Positions 8,501 to 16,436 of a stretch of 64,000 nucleotides of DNA are shown piece after piece. Position 1 is the stretch's first letter; each line of letters begins with the position of its first letter. The notes beneath the pieces were generated by a model. It searched no databases. It saw only the letters and a program-made list of their open reading frames with translations, and had not been told where the DNA came from. A program made the translations under genes and the position numbers. Source of the DNA: Actinomadura violacea (GTDB taxonomy: Bacteria > Actinomycetota > Actinomycetes > Streptosporangiales > Streptosporangiaceae); the NCBI RefSeq assembly GCF_017573465.1, contig NZ_JAGEPF010000002.1:124001-188000 (forward strand). The letters are read 5' to 3'.

Positions 8501-8543
8501 CCACCCAAACGCCGACTGCGAAAGCCGCGCCCATGGCCGCTGA
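5535..8543 (+). CDS. Primase-polymerase / helicase replication protein
   Basis: This encodes 1002 residues in one chain. The N-terminal third is an archaeo-eukaryotic-type prim-pol: acidic motif GLWADLDIAG (about 87-95), SGGGLYPWW, and DLARVLRIAGTVNRK. The middle carries an ATPase/helicase with a Walker A-like GEQGTAKTT (about 580-588) and Walker B-like VVPLDNIS near 628, as in phage and plasmid replication ATPases. Residues 876-972 are a low-complexity Ser/Asp/Gly/Pro linker encoded by the iteron array. A C4 zinc motif (CTGCGE...C...C) closes the protein. It should start replication of the excised element. The His usually seen in the second prim-pol motif is Tyr here. Confidence 0.85.
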   Translation: MTTATAPALDVDAVRAWLSYLGQAPGLLSICSTGNWAGRAFEDVEPATEYVRHLDAQGAEGIYARVTTLRERPTRRGGAELSHAFFGLWADLDIAGPGHKATPAPLPPDEDEARHVLAAAGLPEPSRLIHSGGGLYPWWLLTAPHILGDDRAAVEALSARWQEAIARGAAALGYHYGTGVGDLARVLRIAGTVNRKEGLARPCRMLPHTGPSYSLAELQQAAPDRAPAEPVRSMHAFVQPGSVWSQPGMDSGSPFDALADTATWSDLLIPHGWTLVGTERDGAELWKRPGGTSEYSARCGHNGVPVMVVHSTDAGLPAGPGNHLTKGRVFAHLNHRGNESAAASDLRAAASGDPAAGPARALPGHVLAAIAQRCRLTPWTPPRAAAPAPGGDDEDEQAGPAKTAAARLVDLAEANYRVFLGQDGEPYAAELDGSSIVRPLRGRAGLRQQLSLDAFTQTGKPPSTSALSDALNVLEAKATVAPPEVVHLRVARAGNRLVIDMGTQDGRLIECGPDGWKITTSAPVLFRRTALTGAMPEPLPNGTLDAFRSGLNADEENFRLIVGWMLHTLIPDEPHPVLGLVGEQGTAKTTGAKHIVGIIDPSPAPTRSAPKDAEDWAVTASGSWVVPLDNISSIPPWFSDALCKAVTGDAMTRRALYTNSDLAVLAFLRPVLMTSIEAGALRGDLAERMLPIELQRINPAQRRPESDVRAAYEAALPGTLGALLNLLCNVLAALPDVQATNLPRMADFTRFLIALDKVTGWTTREDYEDTFTDLADNVIDGDPFATAIRDRVHKWGASDGTAKDLLAWAEKPLDVWQAVDTRAPKGWPRTPRGAAGALARVTPALIAAGITVDRYKTSDAKRERRISIRRAHMPPSSDGRTVTPDGSDGTDFQPSEPHPHSDQGKRATSDGSDGSDGSPPLLNSKRRGEQARGPGSKGVGTQPSEPSEPSAGLSDQREDPGRLPGRSRTVGRCTGCGEPMTLITPGQVCHPNADCESRAHGR
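8164..8451. repeat. Mirror-symmetric iteron array, candidate replication origin
   Basis: Direct copies of CGGACGGT(T) lie at 8164, 8172, 8185, 8194, and as a perfect 9-bp triple at 8260-8286. The reverse complement AACCGTCCG is a perfect triple at 8359-8385, with a single inverted copy at 8213-8220. Two more direct 8-mers lie at 8436-8451. Between the triples is a 72-bp core containing the window's least GC-rich local patch (CTTTGTTGAACTCAAAAAGAAG) bounded by TCTCCCC/GGGGAGA. Everything is inside the primase coding sequence. The layout resembles satellite origins with iterons on both sides of an unwinding element. Confidence 0.65.
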
Positions 8544-8728
8544 CGCCATCACCGCGCGCGGCGTCGCCCTCGGCTTAGAGAGCCCAGACCGTGAATGCCC
8601 CTCGCCACGCTTGGTCGCGGCCTCGCGCACATGTGCCTGGGTGCGCGAGGCCGCGACGCCACCGCCGCGAACGTTCGCTTCGCGTCACGCGTGCGCGTGC
8701 CCATACCTACGAGAGAGGACACGGGATC

Positions 8729-9070
8729 ATGACCACGACCCCGCCCACGCCGGACGGCCAGGACGCCGAGGCGCCGGAACAGCGGAAAGGCCGGTACTGC
8801 GGTTGGACCGGCAAGGAACGGTACGACCACGGCTCCCTGAAGCTCCGTGCCGCGTTGACCAAGCTGGCCCGCGATCCTGACCCGGCCGCCCGCGCCGCCG
8901 GCGCCCGGTTCTCCGACGAGGCCGCGGAGTTCATGTGGGAGCTGGCCGCCCGCGCGGACGGACAGACGGCCTCGTCGAAGCGCGCGGGCGCAACCGCGGC
9001 GAGGATGCTCGCCCACCTCGGCCCCAAGCTCGACGAGTTGCGGGCCGCGCAGGAAGCCCGCCGCCCGTGA
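8729..9070 (+). CDS. Small hypothetical protein downstream of the replication gene
   Basis: This encodes 113 residues from the ATG at 8729, preceded by GAGAGGA. A short motif KGRYCGWTGKERYDHGSLKLRAAL is followed by two helices rich in Ala and Arg. Similar short proteins occur in actinophages and elements; I cannot name the family. It overlaps the next gene by GTGA. The 185 bp before it, after the primase stop, holds no gene. Confidence 0.5.
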   Translation: MTTTPPTPDGQDAEAPEQRKGRYCGWTGKERYDHGSLKLRAALTKLARDPDPAARAAGARFSDEAAEFMWELAARADGQTASSKRAGATAARMLAHLGPKLDELRAAQEARRP

Positions 9071-9564
9071 TCCCGGCGGGCGGCGCCCAGGACGCGCGTC
9101 CCGCCATGGCGGCGGGCGGGGGCGCGTACCTGCCCGCCGCGGTGTGTGGGGGCGCGTACCTGCCCGCCGCGGTGTGCGGGGGCGCGTACCTGCCCGCCGC
9201 GGTGTGCGGGCCGTTCTGGCGCGTGCTGCGCGCCTACCTCGCCCGGCACCGCGCCGACGGCGGACAGGTAGCGCCCGACGTCGCCGCCGCCCTCGACGTA
9301 CTCCGCGCCGCGCACCTCGCCCACCTCGTCGAGACGACCGCGAACGAACCTGTCCGCGCGGACGGTCCGAACATCGGCGCATCCTCGGCAACGGATTCCG
9401 GACCGGTCCGGACGGGCGACCTCGCCGCGCGCCTGGGCGTCACCGAGCAGCACGCGCGGCGCCTCGCCCGCCGGGCCGGGGTCACCCCGGTATCGCGCGG
9501 CCTGTGGGCCGCGCAGGACGCCGCCGCGCTCGTCGCGGCCCGACGAGGAAGGCCCCGCCGATGA
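9067..9564 (+). CDS. Helix-turn-helix protein with triplicated PAAVCG motif
   Basis: This encodes 165 residues from a GTG overlapping the previous stop. The N-terminus contains GGAYLPAAVC three times, from an exact 30-bp tandem repeat. The middle (FWRVLRAYLARHRADGGQVAPDVAAALDVLRAAHL) and the C-terminal helix-turn-helix (VRTGDLAARLGVTEQHARRLARRAGV) match the layout of the protein at 10791-11174, which has a single PAALCGP. The two are paralogues. It probably binds DNA, but its target is unknown. Confidence 0.6.
   Translation: MIPAGGAQDARPAMAAGGGAYLPAAVCGGAYLPAAVCGGAYLPAAVCGPFWRVLRAYLARHRADGGQVAPDVAAALDVLRAAHLAHLVETTANEPVRADGPNIGASSATDSGPVRTGDLAARLGVTEQHARRLARRAGVTPVSRGLWAAQDAAALVAARRGRPRR
9121..9210 (+). 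repeat. Three tandem 30-bp repeats inside a coding region
   Basis: Three consecutive 30-bp units start at 9121, 9151 and 9181 and differ by one base. The length keeps the frame, so each adds ten residues ending in the conserved PAAVCG motif. This looks like recent slippage and may vary between strains. Confidence 0.85.
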
Positions 9565-10307
9565 CCCAACCCACACCCCCCGCCGCCGCTGCACCGGCCG
9601 CACCGTTCTGGAACCTCGGCACCTCCGAACCCGCGGCGATGCCGCCCGCGCAGCAGGACCCGGCCATCGCCGCCGCGACCGCCGCCGGCGATGCGCTCCC
9701 CCAGCAGCTCGAGGCGATCCGGCAGAACGCCGACCTGTCCGAGCTGGCCAAGGCCGAGCAGGTCACCGCCGCCTACGAGAACCACCTCGCCGCGCTCGGC
9801 CAGCACCACGCCGACCTGACGGCGCGGCGGACGGCGCGGCTGGAGCATCTCCAGGCCCGCATCCCGACCGGCCCCGGCTTCCCCCCGGACGCGTCCGCCG
9901 CGGACCGCGCCGTCCTGGCGACCGCGTTCCGCTCCGCGCTCGACCAGGCACGGACGACGCTGCCGAAGGACCGGGTCGGCGCCCTGGACGACGCGATCCG
10001 GTTCGGTGACGACGTCCAAGTCCGCGCCCTGCTCACGGCCGCGCAGGACGACAGCGACACCAAGCTCGTCGACCGGTGGGCCGCCGCGACCGGCAACACC
10101 GTCCACGTGGCCGAGATCCGCGCGCTGCGCGCCCAGCTCGCCGGACAGGACACCGGGACCGCGGGTTGGGAGCGGCGGGCGTTCTGGGCGCCGCAGCGCC
10201 CGGCCGAGGTGATGGACCTGCCGACGCTGCGGATGCGCGCCCAGCAGGCCGCCGCCCGCAACCGACCCACCGGCGGCGGCATCAACGCCGCCCGCACCTA
10301 CCGCTGA
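9561..10307 (+). CDS. Hypothetical element protein, helical
   Basis: This encodes 248 residues from an ATG overlapping the previous stop. An Ala/Pro-rich N-terminus is followed by a long helical region (LEAIRQNADLSELAKAEQV to ARLEHLQARIP) and a C-terminal domain with VDRWAAATGNTVHVAEIRALRAQLAG. It ends in a basic tail. Nothing identifies an enzyme. Its position among late-looking genes before the tape measure gene would allow a structural or assembly role, but that is only a guess. Confidence 0.5.
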   Translation: MTQPTPPAAAAPAAPFWNLGTSEPAAMPPAQQDPAIAAATAAGDALPQQLEAIRQNADLSELAKAEQVTAAYENHLAALGQHHADLTARRTARLEHLQARIPTGPGFPPDASAADRAVLATAFRSALDQARTTLPKDRVGALDDAIRFGDDVQVRALLTAAQDDSDTKLVDRWAAATGNTVHVAEIRALRAQLAGQDTGTAGWERRAFWAPQRPAEVMDLPTLRMRAQQAAARNRPTGGGINAARTYR

Positions 10308-10326
10308 CGGAAGGAACCACGCCCCC

Positions 10327-10776
10327 ATGGCCACCACCAAGCCCGCCCCGCACGAGGCCGAGGCCGATCTCCGCGCCGCCGCCCTCGAGCAGCTCCGCGG
10401 CGAGGCCGCGGACGAGACGAACCGGTCCGGGCCGCTCGTCGCCGCGGTCGACACCGTCCGGGCCGCGGTCGCGGCGCTCGTCGAGGGCGTCGCCGACCAC
10501 AACGCCCGCGTCTCGCGCTGGCACACCGCCGCCCGTAACGCGGGCGTGCCCGACCGCACCGCGCCCCGCAACGTCGAGGCGCCGGCGCCGGTGGTGTTCG
10601 GGCAGGACGGCGCGGTCGTCGTCGACGGCCGCGAGTTCCGGCCCCTCGACGCCGCGACGCTCGTCGACGTCATCGTGCACCAGGCGATCCGGCCCGGTGA
10701 GGCATGGTCCCCCGCCGGGGACCGCGTCCACGCCTGGGACGTCCCCGCGCGCGTCCGCGCCGCGGCCGGCGACTGA
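10327..10776 (+). CDS. Hypothetical protein, shorter paralogue of 11171-12025
   Basis: This encodes 149 residues; GGAAGGA precedes the ATG. The segment VAALVEGVADHNARVSRWHTAARNAGVP matches VAAFTAAVADRNAQIGTWRARMAELGVP in the protein at 11171-12025, so the two genes share a domain. The helical N-terminus (EADLRAAALEQLRGEAAD) suggests oligomerisation. Function unknown. Confidence 0.55.
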   Translation: MATTKPAPHEAEADLRAAALEQLRGEAADETNRSGPLVAAVDTVRAAVAALVEGVADHNARVSRWHTAARNAGVPDRTAPRNVEAPAPVVFGQDGAVVVDGREFRPLDAATLVDVIVHQAIRPGEAWSPAGDRVHAWDVPARVRAAAGD

Positions 10777-10790
10777 ACGGGCGCCACAGG

Positions 10791-11174
10791 ATGGACGAGG
10801 CGGGCACCACGACGGACGGACCGGTCGTGGTGCCCGCTGCGCTGTGCGGGCCGCTGCTGGCCTACCTGACGCGCGCCCTCACCCGCGACGTACGCGACGC
10901 CGGCGCCCGCATCCCGCCCGACCTCGTCGCGTTCCTGCGCACCCTCCACAACGCCACCGAACCGCCCCCGCTTGCCGATCACGGCAACCCCGACGAGGCA
11001 CCCGAAACGATCGAGGGGACCGGGTGGTCCACCGTCGCCCAGCTCGCCGCCTACTCCGGGCACCCCGCCCGGACGTTGCGGCACTGGGCGGCGGCCGGCC
11101 GGGTCCGCGCCCGCCGGATGGGCCGAACCTGGCTGATCGACCCCGACAGCCTCACGGGAGACACCACGCCATGA
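10791..11174 (+). CDS. Helix-turn-helix small element protein (PAALCGP family)
   Basis: This encodes 127 residues. The N-terminal region VVVPAALCGPLLAYLTRAL and PPDLVAFLRTLHNAT matches the paralogue at 9067-9564. The C-terminus is a MerR/excisionase-like helix-turn-helix (STVAQLAAYSGHPARTLRHWAAAGRVRARRMGRTWLIDPDSL). The ATG at 10791 follows GCCACAGG. It overlaps the next gene by 4 bp. A DNA-binding regulator or recombination directionality factor is plausible; no dedicated excisionase gene is otherwise evident in this element. Confidence 0.6.
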   Translation: MDEAGTTTDGPVVVPAALCGPLLAYLTRALTRDVRDAGARIPPDLVAFLRTLHNATEPPPLADHGNPDEAPETIEGTGWSTVAQLAAYSGHPARTLRHWAAAGRVRARRMGRTWLIDPDSLTGDTTP

Positions 11175-12025
11175 CCAAGACCACCGCCCCGCCGCCGCGC
11201 GTCGCCGAGCTGCTCGCCGCGGACGCCGACGCCGGGCACGTCACCCCCGGCGACGTCCGCCAGGCCGAGCAGGAAGCCGCGGACGCCGCCGCGCTCGTCG
11301 ACGCCCTCGAAGGCCGCGTGATCGACGGCGACGAGTCGGTGACCGCCGACCAGATCAGCGCACAGCGGGACCTGTCCCGCTTCGCCGAGCTCCGCGCCCA
11401 GGCCACCGCCCGCAAGGCCAAGCGCGCCGCCCGCGCCGCCCGCCTCACCGACTGCGAGACGCTGCGCGCCGAGATCGAGGCGTACGCCACCGGCACCGGC
11501 GCCCGGTACGCCGAGCTGCTCCAGGCCGCCGAGGACGCCGTTGCCGCGTTCACGGCCGCCGTCGCCGACCGCAACGCCCAGATCGGGACGTGGCGGGCGC
11601 GCATGGCCGAGCTGGGCGTACCCGCGCACGGCAACCCGCTCGTCCCGCCCGCCGAACACGCCCACCTCGGCCAGCTCCCCGGCTCCGGCGTCATCGCCGG
11701 CCGACGCCGCCTCGACACCGTCGACCCCGGCCCGTGGCTCGGCCGGATGCTGGGCCGGGTCGCCGACGCCCACGCCCGCCCCGGCGGGCTGACGCTCCGG
11801 CCGGGCAACAAGATCGAGCCGGGGGCGTCCATCTCGCCCCGTCCCGCCGCCGACGTCTACGACCAGCTCGCCGAGGTCGACGCGCCCGTGCAGGACCCGC
11901 CGGAGAACCTGCGGTTCTTCCGCACCACCGGCGGCGCCGTCCTGGTCCTCGACCACGAACCGACCGAGCACGAGGCCCGCGGCATCACCGCCGAGATCAC
12001 CCGGGGGGAGGCGTGGGGCCAGTGA
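11171..12025 (+). CDS. Hypothetical helical element protein
   Basis: This encodes 284 residues. Residues 1-130 are helical and charged (VRQAEQEAADAAALVDALEGRV, ATARKAKRAARAARL). The region around 135-190 contains the domain shared with 10327-10776. The C-terminus carries LRFFRTTGGAVLVLDHEPTE. It is coupled to the genes before and after by 4-bp overlaps. No enzyme or structural family is recognised. Confidence 0.5.
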   Translation: MTKTTAPPPRVAELLAADADAGHVTPGDVRQAEQEAADAAALVDALEGRVIDGDESVTADQISAQRDLSRFAELRAQATARKAKRAARAARLTDCETLRAEIEAYATGTGARYAELLQAAEDAVAAFTAAVADRNAQIGTWRARMAELGVPAHGNPLVPPAEHAHLGQLPGSGVIAGRRRLDTVDPGPWLGRMLGRVADAHARPGGLTLRPGNKIEPGASISPRPAADVYDQLAEVDAPVQDPPENLRFFRTTGGAVLVLDHEPTEHEARGITAEITRGEAWGQ

Positions 12026-12300
12026 CCGCACCCGTGCAGCGCGACGAGGCATGGCTCGTCGCCGCCACCCCCGACCAGATCACCGCGGCGTACACCTCCG
12101 GAGAGCTCGCCGAGCTGCTCGCCGCCCGCAGTACGCCCGTCGACGAGGACGCCGCCGGCGACACGGTGCCGGACGGTCAGGTGCCGGCGGGCGCTCTCGC
12201 GACGATGCGGCCGGACGAGGTCGCCGAGGCGTACGCGGCGGGCCGCCTCGACCACGCTCTCGGCCGCCCGGCCGTCCGCACCGCGACGGCGATCGCGTGA
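12022..12300 (+). CDS. Small protein with duplicated helical hairpin motif
   Basis: This encodes 92 residues from a GTG overlapping the previous stop. Two related units are visible: TPDQITAAYTSGELAELLA near residue 15 and RPDEVAEAYAAGRLDHALG near residue 65. The same pattern is frequent in small actinophage proteins of unknown function. It is joined to the next gene by a GTGA overlap. Confidence 0.55.
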   Translation: MTAPVQRDEAWLVAATPDQITAAYTSGELAELLAARSTPVDEDAAGDTVPDGQVPAGALATMRPDEVAEAYAAGRLDHALGRPAVRTATAIA

Positions 12301-12719
12301 GCGGCGACCGAGCAGCCCGCCGCCGCGCCGCTCACTCGATACGTAAGGCCGCCCGCCGCGCCGACCGGGCCGCGACCCGCAACGAGGCCGCGAAGGCGGC
12401 AAGAGCGGCGACCAGGGCGTCGCAGACACCCGCCGAGGACGGTCTCACCGCCGCCGTCGAGCTGATCCGCGCCGTCCGGAACGGCCTCTCGACCGCCGAC
12501 CTCGGCACGCACATCACCGTCATCACCCGCGACCTGCTCGACGCCCACCCGGGCCAGTACGCGACCGCGAACGCCTGGCTTGTCGGGCAGCTCGCGACGC
12601 TCGCCGCGCACGCCTGCGACCAGTGGGACACCGCCACCGGCGACCCACAGGCCGGCCGATGGCTCGACGCCGTCGACGACCACGTCACCGCCCACCACAC
12701 CGCACGCAAGCAGGACTAG
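12297..12719 (+). CDS. Hypothetical helical protein upstream of tape measure gene
   Basis: This encodes 140 residues. The first 50 are strongly basic (AHSIRKAARRADRAATRNEAAKAARAAT). The rest is helical with DLGTHITVITRDLLDAHPGQYATANAWL and a Trp-rich end (DQWDTATGDPQAGRWLDAVDDHV). In tailed phages the genes directly before the tape measure encode tail assembly chaperones; I see no frameshift signal here and do not claim that identity. Confidence 0.5.
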   Translation: MSGDRAARRRAAHSIRKAARRADRAATRNEAAKAARAATRASQTPAEDGLTAAVELIRAVRNGLSTADLGTHITVITRDLLDAHPGQYATANAWLVGQLATLAAHACDQWDTATGDPQAGRWLDAVDDHVTAHHTARKQD

Positions 12720-12729
12720 GAACCGCCCC

Positions 12730-15384
12730 ATGGCTCTCGACCTCGGCGAACTCGTCGCCACCGTCGCACTGGACGACAAGGGATTCACCGGCACCCTGGC
12801 GACGGCCGAGCGCGGTCTCAACCGGCTGGAATCCACGACCAAGCGCAGCCTCGACGAGGTCGAGCAGGAATACCAGCGCGCCGGAGACGGCAGCGTCCGG
12901 CAGGTTCGGCAGGCCATGAACCGGATGGAAGCCGTGACCGCCGAGGGCGGCCGGGCCGCAGGGAAGGCCGCCGCCAAGGGCGTTGAGCAGGGCCTCGACG
13001 CGATCCCCCGGGAAGCCAAGCGAGCCGGCGAGCAGGCGGGCGAGAAGCTCGCCCACGGCACAGAGAGCAAGCTCGGCGGGCTCCGTAGCCGTCTGCGGAC
13101 GACCGGCAAGAGCGCGGGCGAGGGCGCCGGCGAGGGCTTGGGCGAGGGCGCCGAGGGCGAGTCCAAGCGCCGGTTCGGCGGCCTGGGCGGCAAGCTCGCC
13201 GGGCTCGTCGGCAAGGCCGGCCCGTGGCTCGCTGCGGGCACCGTCGTCGGTGGCGTGCTGATGAAGGGGTTGGAAGGCGCCCTCGAAAAGCAGGACGCGA
13301 TGGCGAAACTCAAGGCGTCCGTCGGCGCGTTCGGGCCGGACGCCTCCCGCTTGGGGAAGATCGCGGGCACGCTCTACTCGCACGGCTACGGCGAGTCCAT
13401 GGGCGAAGTCACCGAATCCATTCAGGCCGTCATTCAGCAGCTCGGCGGAATGCGGTCAGCGTCCAAGCAGGACATCCAGGCGGTTTCAGCGTCCGCGATG
13501 GACCTCGCGAACATCATGGGCGAGGACGTCGGCAACGTCATCCAGTCGGTATCGCAGATGCTCCGCACGGGAATGGCGTCGTCCGCAAAGCAGGCGTTCG
13601 ACATCCTCACCGTCGGCATTCAGCAGGGCGGCAACAAAGCCGAAGACCTGTTGGACACCTTCAATGAGTATTCGACTCAGTTCCGCCGCCTCGGCCTGGA
13701 CGGGAAGACCGCGATGGCGCTCATCTCGCAGGGCCTCAAGGCGGGCGCGCGAGACAGCGACCAGGTCGCCGACGCTATCGGCCAGTTCGGCGAGCTCGCG
13801 CTTACGGGCGGGTCGTCGATCGATGCCGCGTTCAAGAGCATCGGTCTGAACTCCGATGTGATGGCGAAGAAGATCGGCAAGGGCGGCAGCTCGGCGAAGG
13901 AAGCTCTCGCGCAGACCCTCAACGCGCTGCGCGGCACCAAGGACGAGCAGGTCAGGCTCAACGCGGCTACCGCCCTGTTCGGTGACCCCGGCACCGTCAT
14001 GGGCGCCGCGCTGTTCGCGCTCGACCCTGCCGGCAAGGCCGCTTCCCAGGCCCTCGGCAAGGTGTCCGGCGCCGCCGACAAGGCGAGCAAGACGCTTCAC
14101 CAGACCGCGTCGCAGAACCTCACGCGCTTCCAACGCACCATGAAGACGAAGGTCACCGACTTCATGGGCGGGCAGGTTCTCCCCGGGCTGACGAAGTTCG
14201 GCAGCAAGGCAAACGCGTGGTTCCAGCGGTGGGTCGGCGACAATGGCGCCACCGTCGAAAAGGTGAAGCGCGTTTGGTCGAAGCTGTCCGACGGGGTCGG
14301 CCGCGCTGTCGCTGGCGTGAAGAAGTGGCTCGACGACAACAAGGGCAAGATCGACGAGTGGTCCGACAGGATCGGAAAAATCGTCGGATCTGTCGCCGAT
14401 ATCGTCTCGTCCGCGATCGATGTCGCGTCGAAGTTGGGTCAGATTTTCGGTCCGACCCTGCTCAATGTGATCGGCATTTTCGTCTCGACTTTCCTCGGCT
14501 ACTGGTCGGGCCTTTTTCAAATCATCCAAGGCGTATGGAATGTATTCGCCGGAATTTTTACCGGCGATTGGGGTCGAGTATGGAAGGGCATTAAGCAGAT
14601 CTTTTCGGGCGCGGTTCATGCGGTGTGGTCGATCCTGAAAGGCGTCCTCAGCCTGATATGGGCTGAATGGAAGCTCGTGTGGAGTCTCGTCAAGGGGCAC
14701 GTGCACACGATCTGGAACGCGGTCGTGTCGCTGATCAAGTCGGCGGTCGGCAAGGTCAAGGCGGGCGTACACGGCCTCGCGTCCCTCCCGGGCCAGGTCG
14801 CCGCGTGGTTCGGCCGGCTGAAGGACGGCGCCGTCTCCAAGGCGAAGTCGCTGGCGTCCTGGATGAAGGGCCTCCCGGGCCGGATCAAGTCGGCGCTCGG
14901 CTCGCTCGGCTCGCTGCTGCGCGGCGCCGGCCGGAACGTGATCTCGGGCCTGATCAGCGGAATCAAGAGCAAGATCGGCGACCTCGGCTCCACCATGGGG
15001 GACATCGCAGGGAAGATCAGGGGATTCCTGCCGTTCTCCCCGGCGAAGGAAGGGCCGCTCTCGGGCAGCGGCAACCCGGAGGTGTCCGGCGCGAAGATCG
15101 GCGCAATGTTGGCGACCGGCATCGCCAGCTCGCGCGGCCGGGTCGCCGCCGCGATGTCCGACCTGACGAGCGTGGCCGGCCCGCAGGCCGCACAGTTCAC
15201 CGCGCGCGGCAGCGTCGGGGCGGCGAACGCGACGCGCACCACCACGACGCCGAGCAGCGGCCCGACGCGCGTGATCATCGATTTGCGGGGCCTGCCCGCC
15301 GAGCTCAAGAAGTGGATCCGGAAGACCGCGCGGACTGAGGGCGGCGGCAGCGTTCAGATCGCGTTCGGGCAGGAACGGGGCTGA
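12730..15384 (+). CDS. Phage tail tape measure protein
   Basis: This encodes 884 residues. The N-terminus (LGELVATVALDDKGFTGTLATAERGL) and the following helices resemble tape measure proteins. A central region around NKAEDLLDTFNEYSTQFRRLG matches the TP901-type domain. A hydrophobic stretch near 570-660 (IFVSTFLGYWSGLFQIIQGV and following) contains membrane-compatible segments. Near residue 760 is the characteristic FLPFSPAKEGPLSGSG. Such proteins set siphovirus tail length and help DNA entry. At about 0.15 nm per residue it would correspond to a tail of roughly 130 nm. No other tail gene is nearby. AGGAA precedes the ATG. Confidence 0.88.
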   Translation: MALDLGELVATVALDDKGFTGTLATAERGLNRLESTTKRSLDEVEQEYQRAGDGSVRQVRQAMNRMEAVTAEGGRAAGKAAAKGVEQGLDAIPREAKRAGEQAGEKLAHGTESKLGGLRSRLRTTGKSAGEGAGEGLGEGAEGESKRRFGGLGGKLAGLVGKAGPWLAAGTVVGGVLMKGLEGALEKQDAMAKLKASVGAFGPDASRLGKIAGTLYSHGYGESMGEVTESIQAVIQQLGGMRSASKQDIQAVSASAMDLANIMGEDVGNVIQSVSQMLRTGMASSAKQAFDILTVGIQQGGNKAEDLLDTFNEYSTQFRRLGLDGKTAMALISQGLKAGARDSDQVADAIGQFGELALTGGSSIDAAFKSIGLNSDVMAKKIGKGGSSAKEALAQTLNALRGTKDEQVRLNAATALFGDPGTVMGAALFALDPAGKAASQALGKVSGAADKASKTLHQTASQNLTRFQRTMKTKVTDFMGGQVLPGLTKFGSKANAWFQRWVGDNGATVEKVKRVWSKLSDGVGRAVAGVKKWLDDNKGKIDEWSDRIGKIVGSVADIVSSAIDVASKLGQIFGPTLLNVIGIFVSTFLGYWSGLFQIIQGVWNVFAGIFTGDWGRVWKGIKQIFSGAVHAVWSILKGVLSLIWAEWKLVWSLVKGHVHTIWNAVVSLIKSAVGKVKAGVHGLASLPGQVAAWFGRLKDGAVSKAKSLASWMKGLPGRIKSALGSLGSLLRGAGRNVISGLISGIKSKIGDLGSTMGDIAGKIRGFLPFSPAKEGPLSGSGNPEVSGAKIGAMLATGIASSRGRVAAAMSDLTSVAGPQAAQFTARGSVGAANATRTTTTPSSGPTRVIIDLRGLPAELKKWIRKTARTEGGGSVQIAFGQERG

Positions 15385-15393
15385 CCAAGGGCA

Positions 15394-15430
15394 GCGGCCC
15401 CGGTGCCTCGTTGTGAGCATCCGGGGCCGC
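15394..15430. terminator. Convergent terminator between tape measure and integrase genes
   Basis: GCGGCCCCGG (15394-15403) and CCGGGGCCGC (15421-15430) form a perfect 10-bp stem with a 17-nt loop. It sits between two converging genes 52 bp apart, so it can serve both strands. Confidence 0.75.
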
Positions 15431-15435
15431 GCGTT

Positions 15436-16332
15436 CTACACGTCGCCGAGGTTGAGCCGTCGGGCTTCCTCGGCGGCCCGCTTCTCCGAGGTCGCCTTGC
15501 TGTAGCGCTCGATCATCGCCCGGTTGGACCACCCGGCGACGGCCATGAGGCCCGTCTCCGAGCCGCCGGCGCCGAGCCACCGACCCGACCCGGTGTGCCT
15601 GAGGATGTGGGGATGGAAGTCCTCGATCCCCGCGGCCCTAGCGCGGCCGAGGAGCGCCTTGCGGGCGCCGGGGTACCCGAGGGTCTTGTTCCGGTCTCCG
15701 AGCCACAGAGCGCCCGTCTCAGCGAGCCTGTGACCCCGCCGGGCCCGTAGGTACCGGTCGAGCGCGCGCCCGGTCTGGGGGCCGAACGGGACGCGCCGCC
15801 CCTTGCCGCCCTTCCCGCGCCTGACGACCGCCAGGCCGGCCTTGAGGTCGACGTCGTCGACGCCCATCGCGAGGACCTCGCCGATTCTGCTGAGGGTCTC
15901 GAGCATGAACCGGATCATGGCCTCGTCGCGGCGGTCGACGAAGTCGCGGCCCTGGCACGCTTTGATGAGCGCGCGGACCTCGTCGTCGTCGAGTTCGGGC
16001 ACGACCTTGGTGTCGAGCTTGGGCGGCTTGAGGTGGGCGATCTGGTCGGCGTCGATCTCGCCTTCCTCGGCGAGCCATGCGGAGAACCGGCGGACGGCGA
16101 GTTGGCGGGATCGGGCCGTCGTCCCTTCGGCGCCGTCGTCGAGGATGGCGGCGGTGAAGGCGTTGACGGTGGCCGGGTCGAGGTCGATCTCGTCGCGGCT
16201 GGTGTCGTCGGCCCAGCGCAGGAACGCGCGGAGGCCGTCGGCGTAGGTCTTGATGGTGCGGGCGCTCTTGCGCTCGGCGCGTAGTGCGAGCAGCCAGGAC
16301 TCCATGAGGGCGTCAAGCTCGTCTCTGTCCAT
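15436..16332 (-). CDS. int: Tyrosine recombinase / integrase
   Basis: This encodes 298 residues. Residues 5-90 are a SAM-like core-binding domain (LLALRAERKSARTIKTYADGLRAFLRW). The catalytic domain shows Arg149 in ETLSRIGEVL, Lys about 176, HILR at 242-245, Trp268 in the second His position and Tyr277 in IERYSKA. All residues needed for catalysis appear present. It reads inward from attR and should catalyse integration between the 13-bp cores at 699 and 16437. Its gene converges with the tape measure gene and is transcribed apart from the rest. Confidence 0.9.
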   Translation of the reverse strand: MDRDELDALMESWLLALRAERKSARTIKTYADGLRAFLRWADDTSRDEIDLDPATVNAFTAAILDDGAEGTTARSRQLAVRRFSAWLAEEGEIDADQIAHLKPPKLDTKVVPELDDDEVRALIKACQGRDFVDRRDEAMIRFMLETLSRIGEVLAMGVDDVDLKAGLAVVRRGKGGKGRRVPFGPQTGRALDRYLRARRGHRLAETGALWLGDRNKTLGYPGARKALLGRARAAGIEDFHPHILRHTGSGRWLGAGGSETGLMAVAGWSNRAMIERYSKATSEKRAAEEARRLNLGDV

Positions 16333-16436
16333 GGGTCGATATCTTGACTAGGAGCGCTGCGCTTGGCAAGCTAGCGCCAGCGATCAGCAAAGTTCGCAGG
16401 TAGTCAGCGGGTTTCGGGTCGACGGTCAGTCAAACA

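Noticed and set aside
12022..12719. Tail assembly chaperone pair upstream of the tape measure gene
   Set aside because: The genes overlap by GTGA rather than by a slippery frameshift, and neither shows recognisable chaperone sequence.
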